Positions 35,502 to 48,139 of a DNA stretch of 64,000 bases are shown here, one piece after another. The DNA comes from Polydactylus sextarius. Lineage: Eukaryota > Chordata > Actinopteri > Polynemidae. The position numbers and the translations under genes were made by a program. Within the stretch, counting starts at the first letter, position 1, and each line of letters starts with the position of its first letter. The notes under the pieces were generated by a model, which ran no database searches, was not told the DNA's origin, and saw nothing but the letters and a program-made list of their open reading frames with translations. The DNA is taken from positions 4,562,501 through 4,626,500 of the forward strand of contig CM028920.1 of assembly GCA_016801845.1 (NCBI GenBank), in the 5' to 3' direction.

Positions 35502-37099
35502 CCTTCTTCCTTACCTTCTTCTTCCTGCCATTCAACATAACATAACTAGACAACTGTGTGATGTAATCAGCAAAATGGTGTCAGTGTCCAGTCAGCATTT
35601 GCCCATCTACAAAACTGAAGCCTGAGGATTAACACTTATGGTCGGTGCCTTATGTTTAATATTAATGGACAAGCTTTTCCCATGAGATTTTGAAGATAAG
35701 ACTTGTAGCAGAGGAAGAAAGCAGAAACGCTACAGAAGAGTATTTCTCCAGGCTTTCATGCCATGAATTATTAAGGAGTTGGACAAAAAATACAGGCTGT
35801 GGCTTCATACACTCTGGATTCATTAGGTGATGATTTTTCACTTTAATCTTCTATCATCCCAGGGGAGAGGTGATTTTTAGTTTAGCTGCCCAACAAACAT
35901 TATTACTTATTACTGAGGCATTCACTGTTACTTGTGAAGACCTTTCATCTGGTTCCGTGGTAACGCTATAGCATCACGGTACGTCCATTAAACATTTCAG
36001 GGCTCAATAAGATGAACATCATCTATTTTCACTCTGCTCATCTTTCCTATTAAAATCACTGTAATTAGGAACTGCTTCATACACTCTAACTACTTCTGTT
36101 GCCCTCAGTATCAAATCCATTATAGTTCCTGTGTGGTTATTACAGTAGTTAAATATAGTCTAATCATGGGATAAGGGCCAATTTCCAGGTACAGCTACCA
36201 CCTGCCTGTTTCTGTACAGTTGTGTCACTGAGATGAAGAGGTTCAAGTCACAAGGAGAAATTGTTGAGGCAAAGGAGAAAATCTTTTCTCAGGGCAGAAC
36301 AAGTAGGTACTTTCACCTCGATCTTGTCTCTCTGATTAACTATGTCATTAGCAAAACTTAAAACTGAAGGAGGTTAATTTGAGGTTCAATGAGAGTATCC
36401 GCCTTCATAGAGGGCTTGGCGCCACGCCATGACCTCCAGTAGCTCCACCCCAGTCTGCGAATGAAGTGTTCCTGATGCATTTTAATGACATGGGTTTTGG
36501 CAAAGGAAAAAATTCATCTTGCGGATGGAGGACAAATACACGACTGTTCTTTTGAGGTCAATCAAGACAAATCTAAAATCGCAGTATGCCTCCCGAGTGT
36601 TAATGTGGAGATGTGGGGAAAAAAAGTGCTGAAACACAAAGTTGTTATCACACTAAAGTAGGCTGAGGCCTTTCTTGCACATTACCCTGCTATGTATATC
36701 ACATTTATAGATATTAGCACCTGCTATTCAGCAGATCTACTTGCTTAAGTGATAAAATAGGTCTTTTGCTTAAAAATTTGTCTTGTGCCTGTTAAAGTGA
36801 AAAAATGTTCCCATGAGCATTAGGGCCAAAAAGGAGTCACCTCCTTACATTGAGTGATGGTATTCAACAAGAACACTATGTATTCTGCCAAGTTCAAAAC
36901 TGATTTGGTTATTTCTTGAGACATTTCTGAGTTGTTTGTTAGTCAAACCACACAGACGTAATCTTGTTAAAACAGATTTCTACACCTTCATGGCTGCAAG
37001 GGTTTTTATGTTTATGTGAGTTTTGTCATTTGTCCAAATCTGTGAGGGGTTGCATTAGTCTGGGCCTGCCCATACTGCCTGCAACACTACACTGAATTT
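32042..37099. other. Intergenic, AT-rich
   Basis: Holds an A17 run near 33489-33505 and a long interrupted (TA)n at 35454-35501. A higher-complexity block at 36400-36610 has no frame or splice context. No gene is seen. Confidence 0.45.
35454..35501. repeat. (TA)n microsatellite, interrupted once by G
   Basis: About 48 bp of alternating T and A with a single ATGT interruption at its centre, making it nearly self-complementary. Confidence 0.9.
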
Positions 37100-37565
37100 C
37101 ACGTTCAAGTCGGTCTGGCCAACCCCTGTTCTTCCCAATCTTGAAAACTCTGGAACCAATGAAAAACAAGCTTTTATGCCAGCGTGGGTTTAACACGATG
37201 ACGCACTAGTTAAATGACCTCAAACACATTTGTTTGCAGCCAAAATGGTGGCCATGGAGGATCAGCAATCAATTCAGCTGTAGCTGCTTATTTTAAGAGA
37301 TTTTAATGGTGAGTTTTCTTTGAAATGGGATCAAAAGGCAGCTCTTGAAGCCTTCATTCATGTTTCTGTCATGTTTTTTTTCCCTGTCGCTACGCATGCA
37401 TCATTAGAATCAGTGGTCTGATTGGTTGTAGCTCTGTCCAATAGTACAGAGACATTTAATAGACGCTTGTTGATCCCACCTCTGAGAACTTCCATCTATG
37501 GGATCTTTGCCAGACCAAGCGCCGTCTATGAGCTTGGTGTGACAGCGAGGCTAGTTGCATGTTAC
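37100..37565 (+). mobile_element. DNA-transposon-like interspersed repeat, decayed
   Basis: Opens with GTCGGTCTGGCCAACC near 37108-37123 and ends with GACCAAGCGCCGTCTATGAG and GACAGCGAGGCTAG near 37512-37554. I recognise this arrangement, including CTGATTGGTTGTAGCTCTGT and CAGCTGTAGCTGCTTAT, from an abundant fish repeat. Between them FSLKWDQKAALEAF (about 37314-37355) resembles the N-terminal Q-motif of the helicase-like proteins associated with that repeat. Class is not certain. Confidence 0.5.
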
Positions 37566-38062
37566 TCCTTCTCGAGGTACATTCAACACGTTTAGAGGAG
37601 GATGGCCAACACACTGTTCTGTTTGCACTACACTGACAGTCTACATACACTGATGTGTTGACATGTAAGGGTTTGTCAAGTCTCTAGGATTTATTTGCAT
37701 CTCAGCCTCTAAATACTGAAACATAATAACCAGGTGGCACATAAAAATAAAAGAGTCATGTAAAATGGTGAGAGCAAAACAGATTGAATAAGCCTGTCCT
37801 CCAACTCCCACATTAAGAGCCTCCACTGCTACATGCCATTGTTTTTCCAGATTTATTTCTACAAAATGAATATAAAAATAGTAATTAAAAAATGCTGACA
37901 TTAAATAGTCCACTTAATTTATCTCAAGTGTCTGATCCTAATCACTTCAATCCAGTTTCTATTACTGATTCACAAGGGACGTTGGACCTGAGTAAAGGGG
38001 TGTGAACATATCTGAAAAGTAGAGACACCCAAATAACTGCTGTTGATGTTGTGGTGGATTTT
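37566..38062. other. Intergenic, nothing recognisable
   Basis: AT-rich DNA; a 90-codon minus frame at 37641-37913 has no family features. Confidence 0.45.
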
Positions 38063-38174
38063 TAGAATAGTGGTTAAGACATTTGTCTCTAAGGCTTCAA
38101 TTCCTCTCACCAGCCATAGTAAAGGACAAATATTGCCCACATATCACAATGACAATTAAAAAAAAAAAAAAAAA
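38063..38174 (+). repeat. Degenerate tRNA-derived SINE with A-tail
   Basis: TAGAATAGTGGTTAAGAC resembles the A-box of the SINE at 30907. It is followed by a decayed B-box region (CTTCAATTCCTCTC), CAATGACAATTAAA and an A16 run. Supported mainly by order and the tail. Confidence 0.45.
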
Positions 38175-39632
38175 GTAATCTTCATTGTTTTATGACCCCA
38201 TTCCAACAGTTGCACTTAATTGAACTAACATGATGGCTCAGTCTTGAGTGCCATTCTAAAGTGGTCAACACATCATCTTCCTTAAAAGCACAATCTGGAC
38301 ATTCTATGTATTATTATTTTTTCTCAATGATTGTGGCTGCTCTGCTATTACTTAAGCTTGTGGCTGATTAGAAAACCTCCTCTGCAGCCAGTGATTTGTA
38401 GTTGTAAATGTAAACTTGTGATCTTCAGTTAGTTCCAACAGTAAATCAACCCAGTCTTGCAGAATAACACACAGAGTTAAACAACTGTTTCCAACAGATC
38501 AACTGATAACTTGTGCACCCATGTTAGGGTGTCATCACATTTATTGAGATAACTTCTCTCACCTCTCAAAAAATCCTCAGTGTGTGATCACCAGCAGTGT
38601 CTGCTTGAAGCACAGATCTGCTGAACTGATAAATATCAAAGGGCTGCAGGGGCCTTTCTAAAGACAGAGACCTCAATCAGTCAACAGTCAGGCAGATAAA
38701 TGGAACAGAGAGGTGAAATTTTCGGTGGTGCTGCTTTTCTCTAAAGAGAGTTTGCACTGTGAGAATGATGTCAAAGCTCAAGTAGGTATTTTGCAGGTGC
38801 CACTTGACTCACACTTGTAAATGTGCTTCTTGTATAACCAACAAGGAGTCATGAATAAATGCCTGATCCAAAATGTCAAATGTAATCTGTAGCAAAACTG
38901 GAATTTGTATTTAGTAGACTGACAGAAGAGGAAAACATTAAAAGACAATATGTAATGGAGCTAGTGTATGTAAAAAAAAAAAAAAAAAAATCAGTGATAT
39001 TGGATTTCCTCCTCTTAATGTTTGCCTTCCCGGTCATGCAATGAATACTAATTCAGTAGCACCGCTCTATCTATACATTTCCAAAGGAAATTAATATAAT
39101 TTAGCGATTTTATTGTTTTATTAAAATTAAAGCAATGGATCTATTCAGATAACTGGATTTTGTCTTCCAACATGGCGTCCCATTGATTCTAATTAAAAAG
39201 TCACTCAGAGTTTTTCAGGGCTATAGATCTATAGAATAATCTAACACTGTCTGGAAGCTTAGTAAGAATGAGGTTGGACTGTTAAGTGATTTTGGTATTG
39301 AGGCATCATGTTATACACCTTGGATGAAATGCCATTTTCAATACCTGTGATGTTCAACACTGGGACTTGAGCTGCAAATTTTCTGGATACTGTGGTTTGC
39401 AGGGTTATGGCCCCTATGGATTGAGCTTGTCCATTTGCAACCCACAGATGCTAAAATGGACTGGGACCTGGGGAGTTTGAAGACTTGGTCAACACCTTGG
39501 GCTTTTGCTCCTCAAGCATGTTTAAGATTCAGCAATGCGGTTGTGGACATTACCAGAGAATGCTTTTGCAATACTAAAAGTTATCTAACAAACTGGGCTA
39601 TTTTCATGTGGTGAATCAGCTGGTTGAGATGT
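38175..39632. other. Intergenic, nothing recognisable
   Basis: AT-rich DNA with an A18 run near 38972-38990. No exon or repeat could be named. Confidence 0.45.
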
Positions 39633-40323
39633 TGTGACGGAGTAGGGGGTTAGTAGACTGCGGGTTGCAGGCCGACACTCACACACACACACAGACGCCG
39701 ACAGTTATACACCGTTCATATTCATCATTACCGCTCATACTCTATTGAATTAACTATTCATTCAGCCATCATAGGTCTCCATGGGTGCACACATGCTGTC
39801 CTATGCAATCATTTCACTTACAATAAACCAGCGCTTTTCTTTTACTCACCACTCCGCCCCAGTATCCACATGTCATCCGTCCCGCGTCCATTTAAAATAT
39901 TACGCACGTCAGCGGCGCCATTATAACACCGCATCGGTGAGCGTCGGCAAGTGACGTCAGCGTCATTATGTCATTTTTTTGTAATGATTTATATTGAAAG
40001 TATTGTGCACAAGAGAAACTGGTTTTTAGGGCAGGGACAGCCTGTTAGAGTTTTCTCTATTTTTGCTTATTTTTGTTATTATGATTAAGAATGGTTTTGT
40101 GGAGTTATTATGTATTTTGTGGTTAATTTGGATTATGGGAGCAGGCCTAGAAAAGGTGAGCTGCCTCCAGAGTTGGAGAGTGAAGGTAGCACATTGAGAG
40201 AGAGACTGAGAGAGCCAGTGTAAGAGAAAGCAATCACCAGTAACTGAAGCAGACTACTGTGTGTGTGTATAGTTTTGTAAATAGTTTTTACAAAACTATT
40301 TATTTAAAAGAAACCCCGCCACA
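39633..40323 (+). mobile_element. Candidate solo LTR (691 bp)
   Basis: Begins TGTGACGG and ends CCGCCACA, a 7-of-8 inverted match with the TG...CA ends of LTRs. It is CpG-richer than its surroundings and holds a perfect CRE (TGACGTCA at 39952-39959), a cluster of CGTCAG/CGTCAT motifs and an ACAATAAA near 39819. Near the 3' end is a perfect 13-bp-arm hairpin (40269-40281 / 40287-40299) before ATTTAAAAGAAACCCCGCC. Flanking pentamers (GATGT, TATGC) match at three of five, so a target-site duplication is not proven. No internal gag/pol sequence is adjacent. Confidence 0.45.
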
Positions 40324-41890
40324 TATGCAAAGTAGCTTTAGCATTAGCATCTTAGGAGAACATGAAATATGTAACAATCACCTTAATATTGAAACACAAT
40401 TGATAGGTTATTATTTAAAAACTTGTCAGAAAACAACACAATTTTCAGCAAAAATAATTAATATTAGTTAACTACATAGGGCTGGCAAAATACTGTCATT
40501 TCAATCCAGCTAACTATGTAACTTATTTTAGTTAACTAGAGTGTAGATGTCTGCTTCTGTCTAGGTTTATTTTAATTCGAGAAGCTTCCGGTGCTATTTC
40601 TCAGTTTTTCAAAACCATCTCAAATCCGAATGTAGAGTCTCCTGTCATTTTCACTGTGAGATTCAAGACATTCTTTTGTGTCCATTGTGGCAAAAGTAGG
40701 ATTGCTCCCTGCTGACAGTTTGACCAGTGTCACACAAATGTCACCTGTCACGACTCTGCACAGCTAAACTTCCTCCTCAGTTTCATTATTCAGGATACTC
40801 TGTTCTGAAAAAAAACTTCCATCCTGACCTCTACAACAGAATCTCTCCTTGACTTCTTATAAAAGTAACTCTATCAGCACTGCTTTGATATTGATCCAAA
40901 ACTTAAATCCTCCTGTTTTTCCTGTATTGAACTGCAGTGATGGGAGAATAAGCTTTATCTCTGTTTTTTTTTATTATCTTACAATACACTAGAAGTTGTC
41001 TGGCTTTGTTCCTGTGCCCACATTAGCATACCGGTGCGATCTCTGACCTCCTGGCCATGTGGGGCTGTAGCACTGATTCACTGCAGCGGGAATTGCCGGG
41101 TGTCAAGGAGACAGAGGTTCAGCAACAATTGGAGATGACAGCTCATTCATCACGGCCGAGGTATCCGTTCCATTGAATAGAGCACATTCTCCACCCTAGA
41201 CTGCATCTGGTTCACTTAATTAAAAATGGGAACACAGTAAACAACTTCAATGATTTCTTCTCTTCGCAGTGCTACCTCATTAAAAACATACTTTTGATGT
41301 TTGGCATCTTTTTTGTGAATGAAGAATGGAAAGTGAGGTGTTAATTTTGAGGACATGCTTTGATTATTCTTTCTGTTCTGCTGTTTTGTTTTGGGTGCCA
41401 CGTGGCATGCAGCTGTGTTTGTGTGAGAGTGAGATAAAGCCTTATTGTTCTCTACAGAAGAGCTGGGTGTTTAGTTGTGTGCATGAACAGACCATACTCT
41501 AACTTTCTCAAAGCTGACTAAGTTTTACGGAGTCTTAAGTAGGACCAGTTTGAGGGGTTCTTTGTGCAATCTCTTTTTTCAAAATAAAACACAACCTACT
41601 ATACAAGCTTTAAAAGTTTGAGTGAGTATAAATTTGCCATAAGTGGCAATTACACAATAATGCTGCAATGAACTTCCCTTAAGTTTCAACTCCTCTGCAG
41701 ATGGTTTATTCATGGGATGACCTAAAAGAAAATGGGAGGACTGAGATTACAAACAGGAAAAAACAAACACAACTCAGTCTCCTCAACACTTATTAGTTAT
41801 CAACAATCTTTAAAACTTAATCATTTGTACACTGATTCAATACCTGAATAAAATCCTCCATAACAGAGCTCAAGTACATTTTTGCCTCCA
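40324..41890. other. Intergenic; higher-complexity block at 41.0-41.2 kb
   Basis: 41020-41180 is more GC-rich than its surroundings and lacks a frame or splice pair. The rest is AT-rich without recognisable content. Confidence 0.4.
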
Positions 41891-42340
41891 GTTGATATAA
41901 AAAAGTCAAGGTCGTGATCCACAAAGAGCAAAAGAAGCATCAAAAGATCTCATTGTTGAAAGGTATCAGTCAAGAGAAGGGTACAAAGAATCTCCAAGGC
42001 ATTAGATAAACCCTGGAACACTATAAAGACAGCCATCAACAAGTGGAGGAAATATGGCACAATGGTGACATCACTAAGAATAGGGAGAAAACTGGTCATG
42101 TAGGCTGCCAGAGGCTACAGCAGTATCAAGGGAGCTGCAGGAGCAAGATCAGATGGTAGATGGTATGACAGAAGCCTTTTCTTACCAAGAAAAAAACTCA
42201 AGACCACACAAGAACAGGCTACATTTTACAAAAAACATACATCACGTCTTCTAAAACCATACAGGGACAAGTCTTCTGGTCTGATCCATATGTGCTAAAG
42301 GAAACTGGACTTACTTAAAACCCCTGAAGATGCTTCACTT
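41890..42340 (+). pseudogene. Tc1/mariner-like transposase relic
   Basis: DLIVERYQSREGYK (41946-41987) continues, after a frameshift, as QRISKALDKPWNTIKTAINK then WRKYGTM (41984-42068). This is the N-terminal paired-like helix-turn-helix of Tc1-type transposases. Further blocks (REL, RPHKNRLHFTKNIH near 42200-42245) resemble the segment ahead of the catalytic domain. Stops and frame changes are frequent and the DDE core is not recognisable. No matching inverted repeats were found at the ends. Confidence 0.65.
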
Positions 42341-43782
42341 CAGCGCTTACAGACTTACCTTTTCTTCAGCTGCTGTAGTTTAGTCAAGCTGAAGTGATAA
42401 CCATATATAATATTTGATAAAGTTGATGATCATACGAGAGCATTTGAAGTGTAGCTGGAAAACCCCTGAAGGTTCTTTTTTTTTTTATTTACAACTTCAA
42501 GTTTTATTAATAAAATTGTAATCTCATAATATAGCTTTCAACTCCACCCTTTTGTGTTTTAACATTTAATAGGATATTTGGGAAATTGAGATAAATCTGG
42601 CAATAGCAGAAAAAAAATCTACAAGTGGTTATTGCTTTCTAATAAAACTCTGCTTTCTCATTTCTAGCTCCACATTTTCGTTCCCAAAACAGAGATTAAG
42701 TGTTGCATACTTGTTTTATTCAGCGGTGGAGAGGGAGTGGATGCAGGACTGTTTTGAGACCGTTTTCTCAGAAAAGCACAGAATTAGTTATTTGCAGGTA
42801 GATATGTCTGATCATTTAACTGGTTTAAAACATTGCTGATTAGCATCAACATCACATATTCTACAGTGCCAATAGCAGTTCAATGACTACTGATATCAAT
42901 CAGTAACACAGTATTGACCAGGCTAACTCATCTGTCCAAGCTATGCCTTTTCCATAAAAGTCATTGTAACATGCTACTCTGGCCGAGATTATAATATTAA
43001 TGATATCTGGATTCCATTAGGCTGCTTCAGTTTCATGGTTCTGGTGTTGTGTATGCTGCCTCTGTCATACAGATCAATGTCAATTGTTCTTAATAACAAA
43101 TCAAAATGTCTGCAGAGGAAAAAAAAGGGGGGGACTGTTAATTGCAGAAATGGATTTCCCCACTTTGCTTGATTTCACTGAAGTCTTTGTGCATGAGGTA
43201 TTGACACCTGAAAATAGAACATCTGAAGAGTGAGTAACCCTGTTTCTTAGAAATTATGTCTAACAAGTCTCTTTGTTCAGTTCTTGTGCCTCGTTGAGAA
43301 CTGTGAGCATTGCAAAGATAAAAATGTTCAGATTCAGGTGCCCTCAAGTACCAGACTTCAATTGAAAAACAAACATCTCATATCATTCATACCCATATTT
43401 TACATTCAGAAGTAAACTGATGTGTTGTGTTTTGTGAGTAATTTCACTGTGTTAGTAAAAAAAAAATCTCATACAAAACACATTTTCTGTTTCAAATTAC
43501 TTGTATGTTGTACTATTCTAGGAGATAGTACTGTTCTTTTATTTTATTTTTTTTACATAACATAACAACAATATCAACCAGCTCATATAATTTTTATATC
43601 ATCATCATCTTCATGCTCATGTGGTTTTAACTAACAACTAAAACACAACAGACATATTTATCCCTATATTTAGGCAACTAAAGGCAACTTAAAGATCCTT
43701 GTCTGACTCTAAGAACAAACTGATCTAAACTTTTACTGTCTTGTGGTTGTGTGTCTCGACCAACCACTTACATGTTGTGTTG
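42341..43782. other. Intergenic, nothing recognisable
   Basis: AT-rich with short homopolymers (T10-type run near 42477-42487; AAAAAAGGGGGGG near 43120-43132). No gene is seen. Confidence 0.45.
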
Positions 43783-43920
43783 GGTCACAGTGACCTTGAA
43801 TTTTGATCTTTAATCACCAAAATCTAATCAGTTTATTCTTGTGTCCATTTGGAAGGCTTCTCATAAGACGTTCTTGAGATGTAGCAATCACAAAAGTGTG
43901 ACAGGTGGACGAAGAACCCA
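43783..43920 (+). repeat. Teleost interspersed repeat (CACCAAAATCTAATCAGTTT family), second copy
   Basis: GTCACAGTGACCTTGAATTT, then CACCAAAATCTAATCAGTTT, GTGTCCATTTGGAAGG, ACGTTCTTGAGATGTAGC and a GTGACAGGTGGACGAAGAAC end. The order is the same as at 801-1005 and 46703-46870; this is the best preserved of the three. Confidence 0.65.
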
Positions 43921-44734
43921 AAAAACACTTGCTTTCGCTAGATGTGTAAAAACATCAGTCTGTTACTGACTTGCATAAAGATACATCCTCCTGTCCTTAT
44001 TGCTACATTCCTGTGTTTTGTGCACTCAACCATCCACACCAAATGTCACAATCTGTCTTGGAAACAAAGGTTACGAGTGACTGTGAAAGGCAGCCAGACG
44101 TTGAATTCCATTGCATGGCATGGTGATATTTTATGGCAGATGGGATTGGATTATGACCTGTCTATGAAATATTTGGGTTCCACTGCCAAACACTCTCAAA
44201 TCATAGAAGAAATAAATCTATTTCTCCATCCACAGAAACCTAAAGCATCTGTATATTTCCACATATGAACAACAAAATTTTCAAAACCTTCATATACAGT
44301 AAAAAAATAAGTAGGTCACATTTTAGCCAGAAGGCCAGTGAGTCAGTGCATAGTGATAAAGAGGTAGAGGTAGAATCGGCTCTTGCGTCTTCTAAAACCT
44401 TTAATGTTCTCGACCTGTGCTGCTGCCCAACTTCTGATTTAGTGGTGGGACTGTTAAATGACAAACAGTGAGACCAGACCAAGACCACCCAGCACTGTCC
44501 TCTGCCCCAAGACTTTGAGCTACAAGCTGCCAAGTAGAACTAATCAGAAAGTCAATGGCTTGATCATCTTGAGCTTCTCCACTGGATGTAGATTACTTAT
44601 GTTAGCTGGTTTTCCTTTGAGCAGTGAGAGAATACAAAGCAACTCAAATCTGCCATAAAAACAGAATCATTCCCTTTGTTGATGACTCAGAGCTCTTCTT
44701 TATCGTTGCTGTATATTATCATTAATTGCACTGC
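43921..44734. other. Intergenic; short overlapping frames without family features
   Basis: Several 60-108-codon frames overlap on both strands (43942-44658). They have no recognised motif, splice pairing or start context, and overlap each other, so none is called. Confidence 0.4.
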
Positions 44735-45070
44735 TGTGTTCAGAATACATCTCAAAGCTTCAAGGCCAATTAAATATGTTTAATAAACACGTTTTATTGT
44801 TAACATTATGACCTGAAGCTGGTCAAATGGAATGGGTTGTAATATTAGACCACATGAAGAAGTCGTTTAAGTTTTCAAACTTTTAGTGGCAGAACTTTAG
44901 ACCACAAAACTAAAACTACCATAAAAGAGAAGATTATGAACTAATCTATTTGACAAGAAAACTGAAGAAAAGGTTGTTGAACCAAAATGGCAGCTTTTGC
45001 AGAGATTTCTTGTAAAGTTTGTAAAGTAGTAGAGAGTAGTAGAAAAGTTGTGCTATAACTTATTTTGGCA
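44735..45070. repeat. Interspersed repeat, copy A (pair of 48140-48560)
   Basis: Shares ordered blocks with 48140-48560: a CTGTGTTCAGAATACATCTC / CTGTGCTCTGAACACATCTC block, then TTCAAGGCCA, then GTTGAACCAAAATGGCAGCT / GTTGAACAGAAATGGCTGCT, then AAAGTTTGTAAAGTA / AAAGTTTACAAAGTA. The copies lie about 3.4 kb apart in the same orientation and are diverged. Class unknown. Confidence 0.6.
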
Positions 45071-46702
45071 GAAAAGTCTGAGACATAAGGACTAACAACA
45101 AGGACAAGGACTACAAGCAGGCAACAGCAGGTGGAAGACAGAGAAGAAAGTAAAGGCCGTCTCCTCAGGGGGGCTGATTTGATGATGTCCTCACACTCAC
45201 CAACCAATAAGACGAGAAGGAAGGAGCCACAGCTGAGGCCTGCAGAGCCTGAGGAGCAACGAAGCAGGAATGCTTTACACCACTGCATTCAATCTCAATG
45301 CAGTGAATAAAGAACTAGGAAGAGAGCTAAGATATGCTTGGAAATAAGCAAATCAGTCATCGTATATATGTTTCTGTCACCATAGCTTCTCCTGTTCTCT
45401 ATTTGTGTGTTCGTTAAAAAGGAGGTAACTGACATTTATTAGTTCTTGTAAGTTACAGGACAATGATATGCAGCATGTAAGAGTCTGTGACAATTCACTT
45501 AGGCCTGAGGCTTAAACATTATTTTCACAAATGTTCTTTTTTAAAAAAAAAAATAGAAACTAATGTTTGGTATCTGCTGTGTCATTGTACTTTATATTTT
45601 TTTATGCACAGGAAAATCATATTTAAATTTGACTTTAATTTGATGAAGCAACAGGAATAGCTCTGTATATTCCTGTTTATGACCCGTGATAAACCGCAAA
45701 GAGCCTTCAGCGATGCAGAACTAACAGTACCAAACATTTAATGCTTGCTCAGCCTGCTGGGAGACTGGAACAATATTTCTGCATTTTTTTCTTAATGCAA
45801 ACTGAACCAAGACGTTGTTTGTGTGTTTGACATCTTTTTGTGATTCTTTCACCCAGCACCTTTCACTTTCTCTCAAGCTTCTAATCTGTTGGTTCGTCTC
45901 AGACTCGATCTTTTCCTTTTTATGCTTCTTTGCCGCCCGTCTGCTCGGCCGACCATCTGTATTGTGTCTGTACTTGGACCTGAAATGGAGCAGAGTGAAG
46001 CCATCCCAGGAATCCTAATCTCAGGTAATGGAATAAAATTGGTCTTGTCCTCTGTCCCCTCCTCCAAACTGAACCTCCTAACCTCCAGGGAAGACTGTCC
46101 ACCATCTTAATGAATTCTGAGTTAAAAATAAATAGCAACATTAGATGCTGTAATCCAAAGCCTGTGCGGCCATTTTTTAGCATCATCATCATCGAGCCCT
46201 AAGGTGAACACTCTTTCCTCTCCAGATGGCAGGACTTTGCCTTATTTCGACTAAATCAATTGTACACCACATTATTTTTCTATACAGAATAATTAAATTG
46301 TATCCCGTCCTCAGTAAGACTGATTCATGAGCAGCGTCATTAGAGAAGAAGGAAACTGAAGCAAGACTGAATCACTTAGCAGAATCTTTACAGCACGATG
46401 ACCTTGAATTGAATGAACTCAAACCTTTTTGTTTTTTTACAACAAATATCACAAATTCATCTGATTTTGTTTCTGCAAAGCATTTGTTTTATTCAGCATG
46501 TTTAAAACTGAACTTATATCAGATATATACATATGTAATTGATTTAATCCCTTGTGGTTTTATGAGCCCACTAACCAGTCCAGTTGCATGTAATTAACAT
46601 GGGAATTCTTGACCTTCTTGACAAAAATGCAATTGATTTAGCTTTGACAAATGACTTGAAAACATGAGCCAGAATTTTTTTTTTTACAGAGCATTGTGAA
46701 GT
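45071..46702. other. Intergenic, nothing firmly recognisable
   Basis: A hydrophobic minus-strand frame near 45200-45288 is discussed under findings. The remainder is AT-rich with overlapping short frames on both strands that are not supported as genes. Confidence 0.4.
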
Positions 46703-46870
46703 CATTGTGAAGTTGACCTTCTGACCTGTTGGCCATGACCTTTGACCTTAGAGGACCAAAATCAAAGAATAATTCATCCTTGAGTCCAAGTGAATTTGAG
46801 CCAAATTTGAAAGGATTTCCTCAAAACCCTTCATAACAATGGGAGGGATGGATGCACAACATGAAAACAT
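46703..46870 (+). repeat. Teleost interspersed repeat (CATGACCTTTGACCTTAGAG family), third copy
   Basis: CATGACCTTTGACCTTAGAG, GACCAAAATC, TCATCCTTGAGTCCAAGTGA, GCCAAATTTGAAAGGATTTC and a GGGAGGGATGGATGCACAAC end. This is the same block order as at 801-1005 and 43783-43920. Confidence 0.65.
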
Positions 46871-48139
46871 ATCTCCTCTGCTCACAGCTGTAGCCTGCAC
46901 AAAGTGCTAAAAAAAGTCAGGGTATGAACTGTTCTGTTGGAAAACATGTCAAAACCTCATGAGATTCAGTAGCTTCCTTCAGTCTGCTGGAAAAAGAATA
47001 AAACAGTACATTTAATCTGACAGAAACACACAAATATCAGCCAATGTAAACCTATAGCAAGCTATAGAATGTTATATATGTTGTAAGTGTCTAACATCTA
47101 GGTTTGGTTTGCATGTTTGTATTCATTTTGTATTTATTTGTGTTCACTCTCCCTCTGTGTCTGTGTCTGTGCTGGTCAGGCTGTTGCTGCCACCATGTCC
47201 CAGATCAAATGATGAAATGCTTCACAAACACATTAACCAATTGGTCACACTGTGTCTGTGTTATAATTACCTGTGCTACTTTGGATCCACTTGTGAGAAA
47301 GATGAGGAATGCACAGTGAAGTTAGCAGACAAGGCTGCAGAGAATACGTATCAGCCATTTTCCCTCAGAGATCCAGTAGGGGGTGTAAGAAATGATTGAT
47401 ATACTTGAAAACTATGTTGATTAGTTTACATGCAGAGATTCATGGTAACGGTTTGATAATGCTTTTGTGTTGTGTTGAACCTTAACTGCTAGACAGAAGA
47501 GTTATAACTGAAACAAGAAGTAGGTTGAGGAACCTGTCACTTGTTTCTACTTGAATGTGCGTGTGCTTTACTTTACACACAGCTGTTCTAGAAAACAAAG
47601 ACACATACTGGAATAGGAACATCATTACTTTTTAAAGGCTTTTTTTTTTTTTTACCAATAAATGGACCAACATATTCAATATATCTATTAACCACAAAAC
47701 TGCCATTTCTCTGGACTTGTTAAATTATTTATTGATCTTTAACTGATTTATCATGCACAACAATTTGTTGTGATGTGTCTTGAGAACAAAATTGTCCAGT
47801 GAGCGTGTGTCAAGAATTCAGCTGAGATTTTGTGTAACGAATAAGAACATTTTTGTGAACACATTATTGAACGCAGCCTATAATTAATATACTGATTTAT
47901 ATACATTATTTCACCCCTGTATCCTCCCATCAACACATCACTGACATCACTGTGCCAAAGATGAGCAAAGATGCAAAGTAAAGTAAAATTACAAAGTAAT
48001 TCTAAAAAAGTAACTTTGAGTTAGAAAGGAACGTGTTAGTGTTCACACTGCAAAAATAGTATAGTTGTACTTGATTAATTACACATGCTAAATATGATCA
48101 CATTCAAATCATTCATAAAACTTCCCTCTGACACTGACT
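46871..48139. other. Intergenic, nothing recognisable
   Basis: AT-rich with a T14-type run near 47640-47653. No gene is seen. Confidence 0.45.

Noticed and set aside
43942..44658. Several overlapping 60-108-codon frames on both strands
   Set aside because: Mutually overlapping, AT-driven, without splice pairs or recognised domains.
45815..46192. Cluster of overlapping short frames on both strands
   Set aside because: No conserved motif, splice context or plausible start; looks like chance in moderately GC-balanced DNA.
47104..47399. Cysteine- and valine-rich 71-96-codon frames
   Set aside because: Residue bias comes from a TGTGT-rich segment; no family resemblance.
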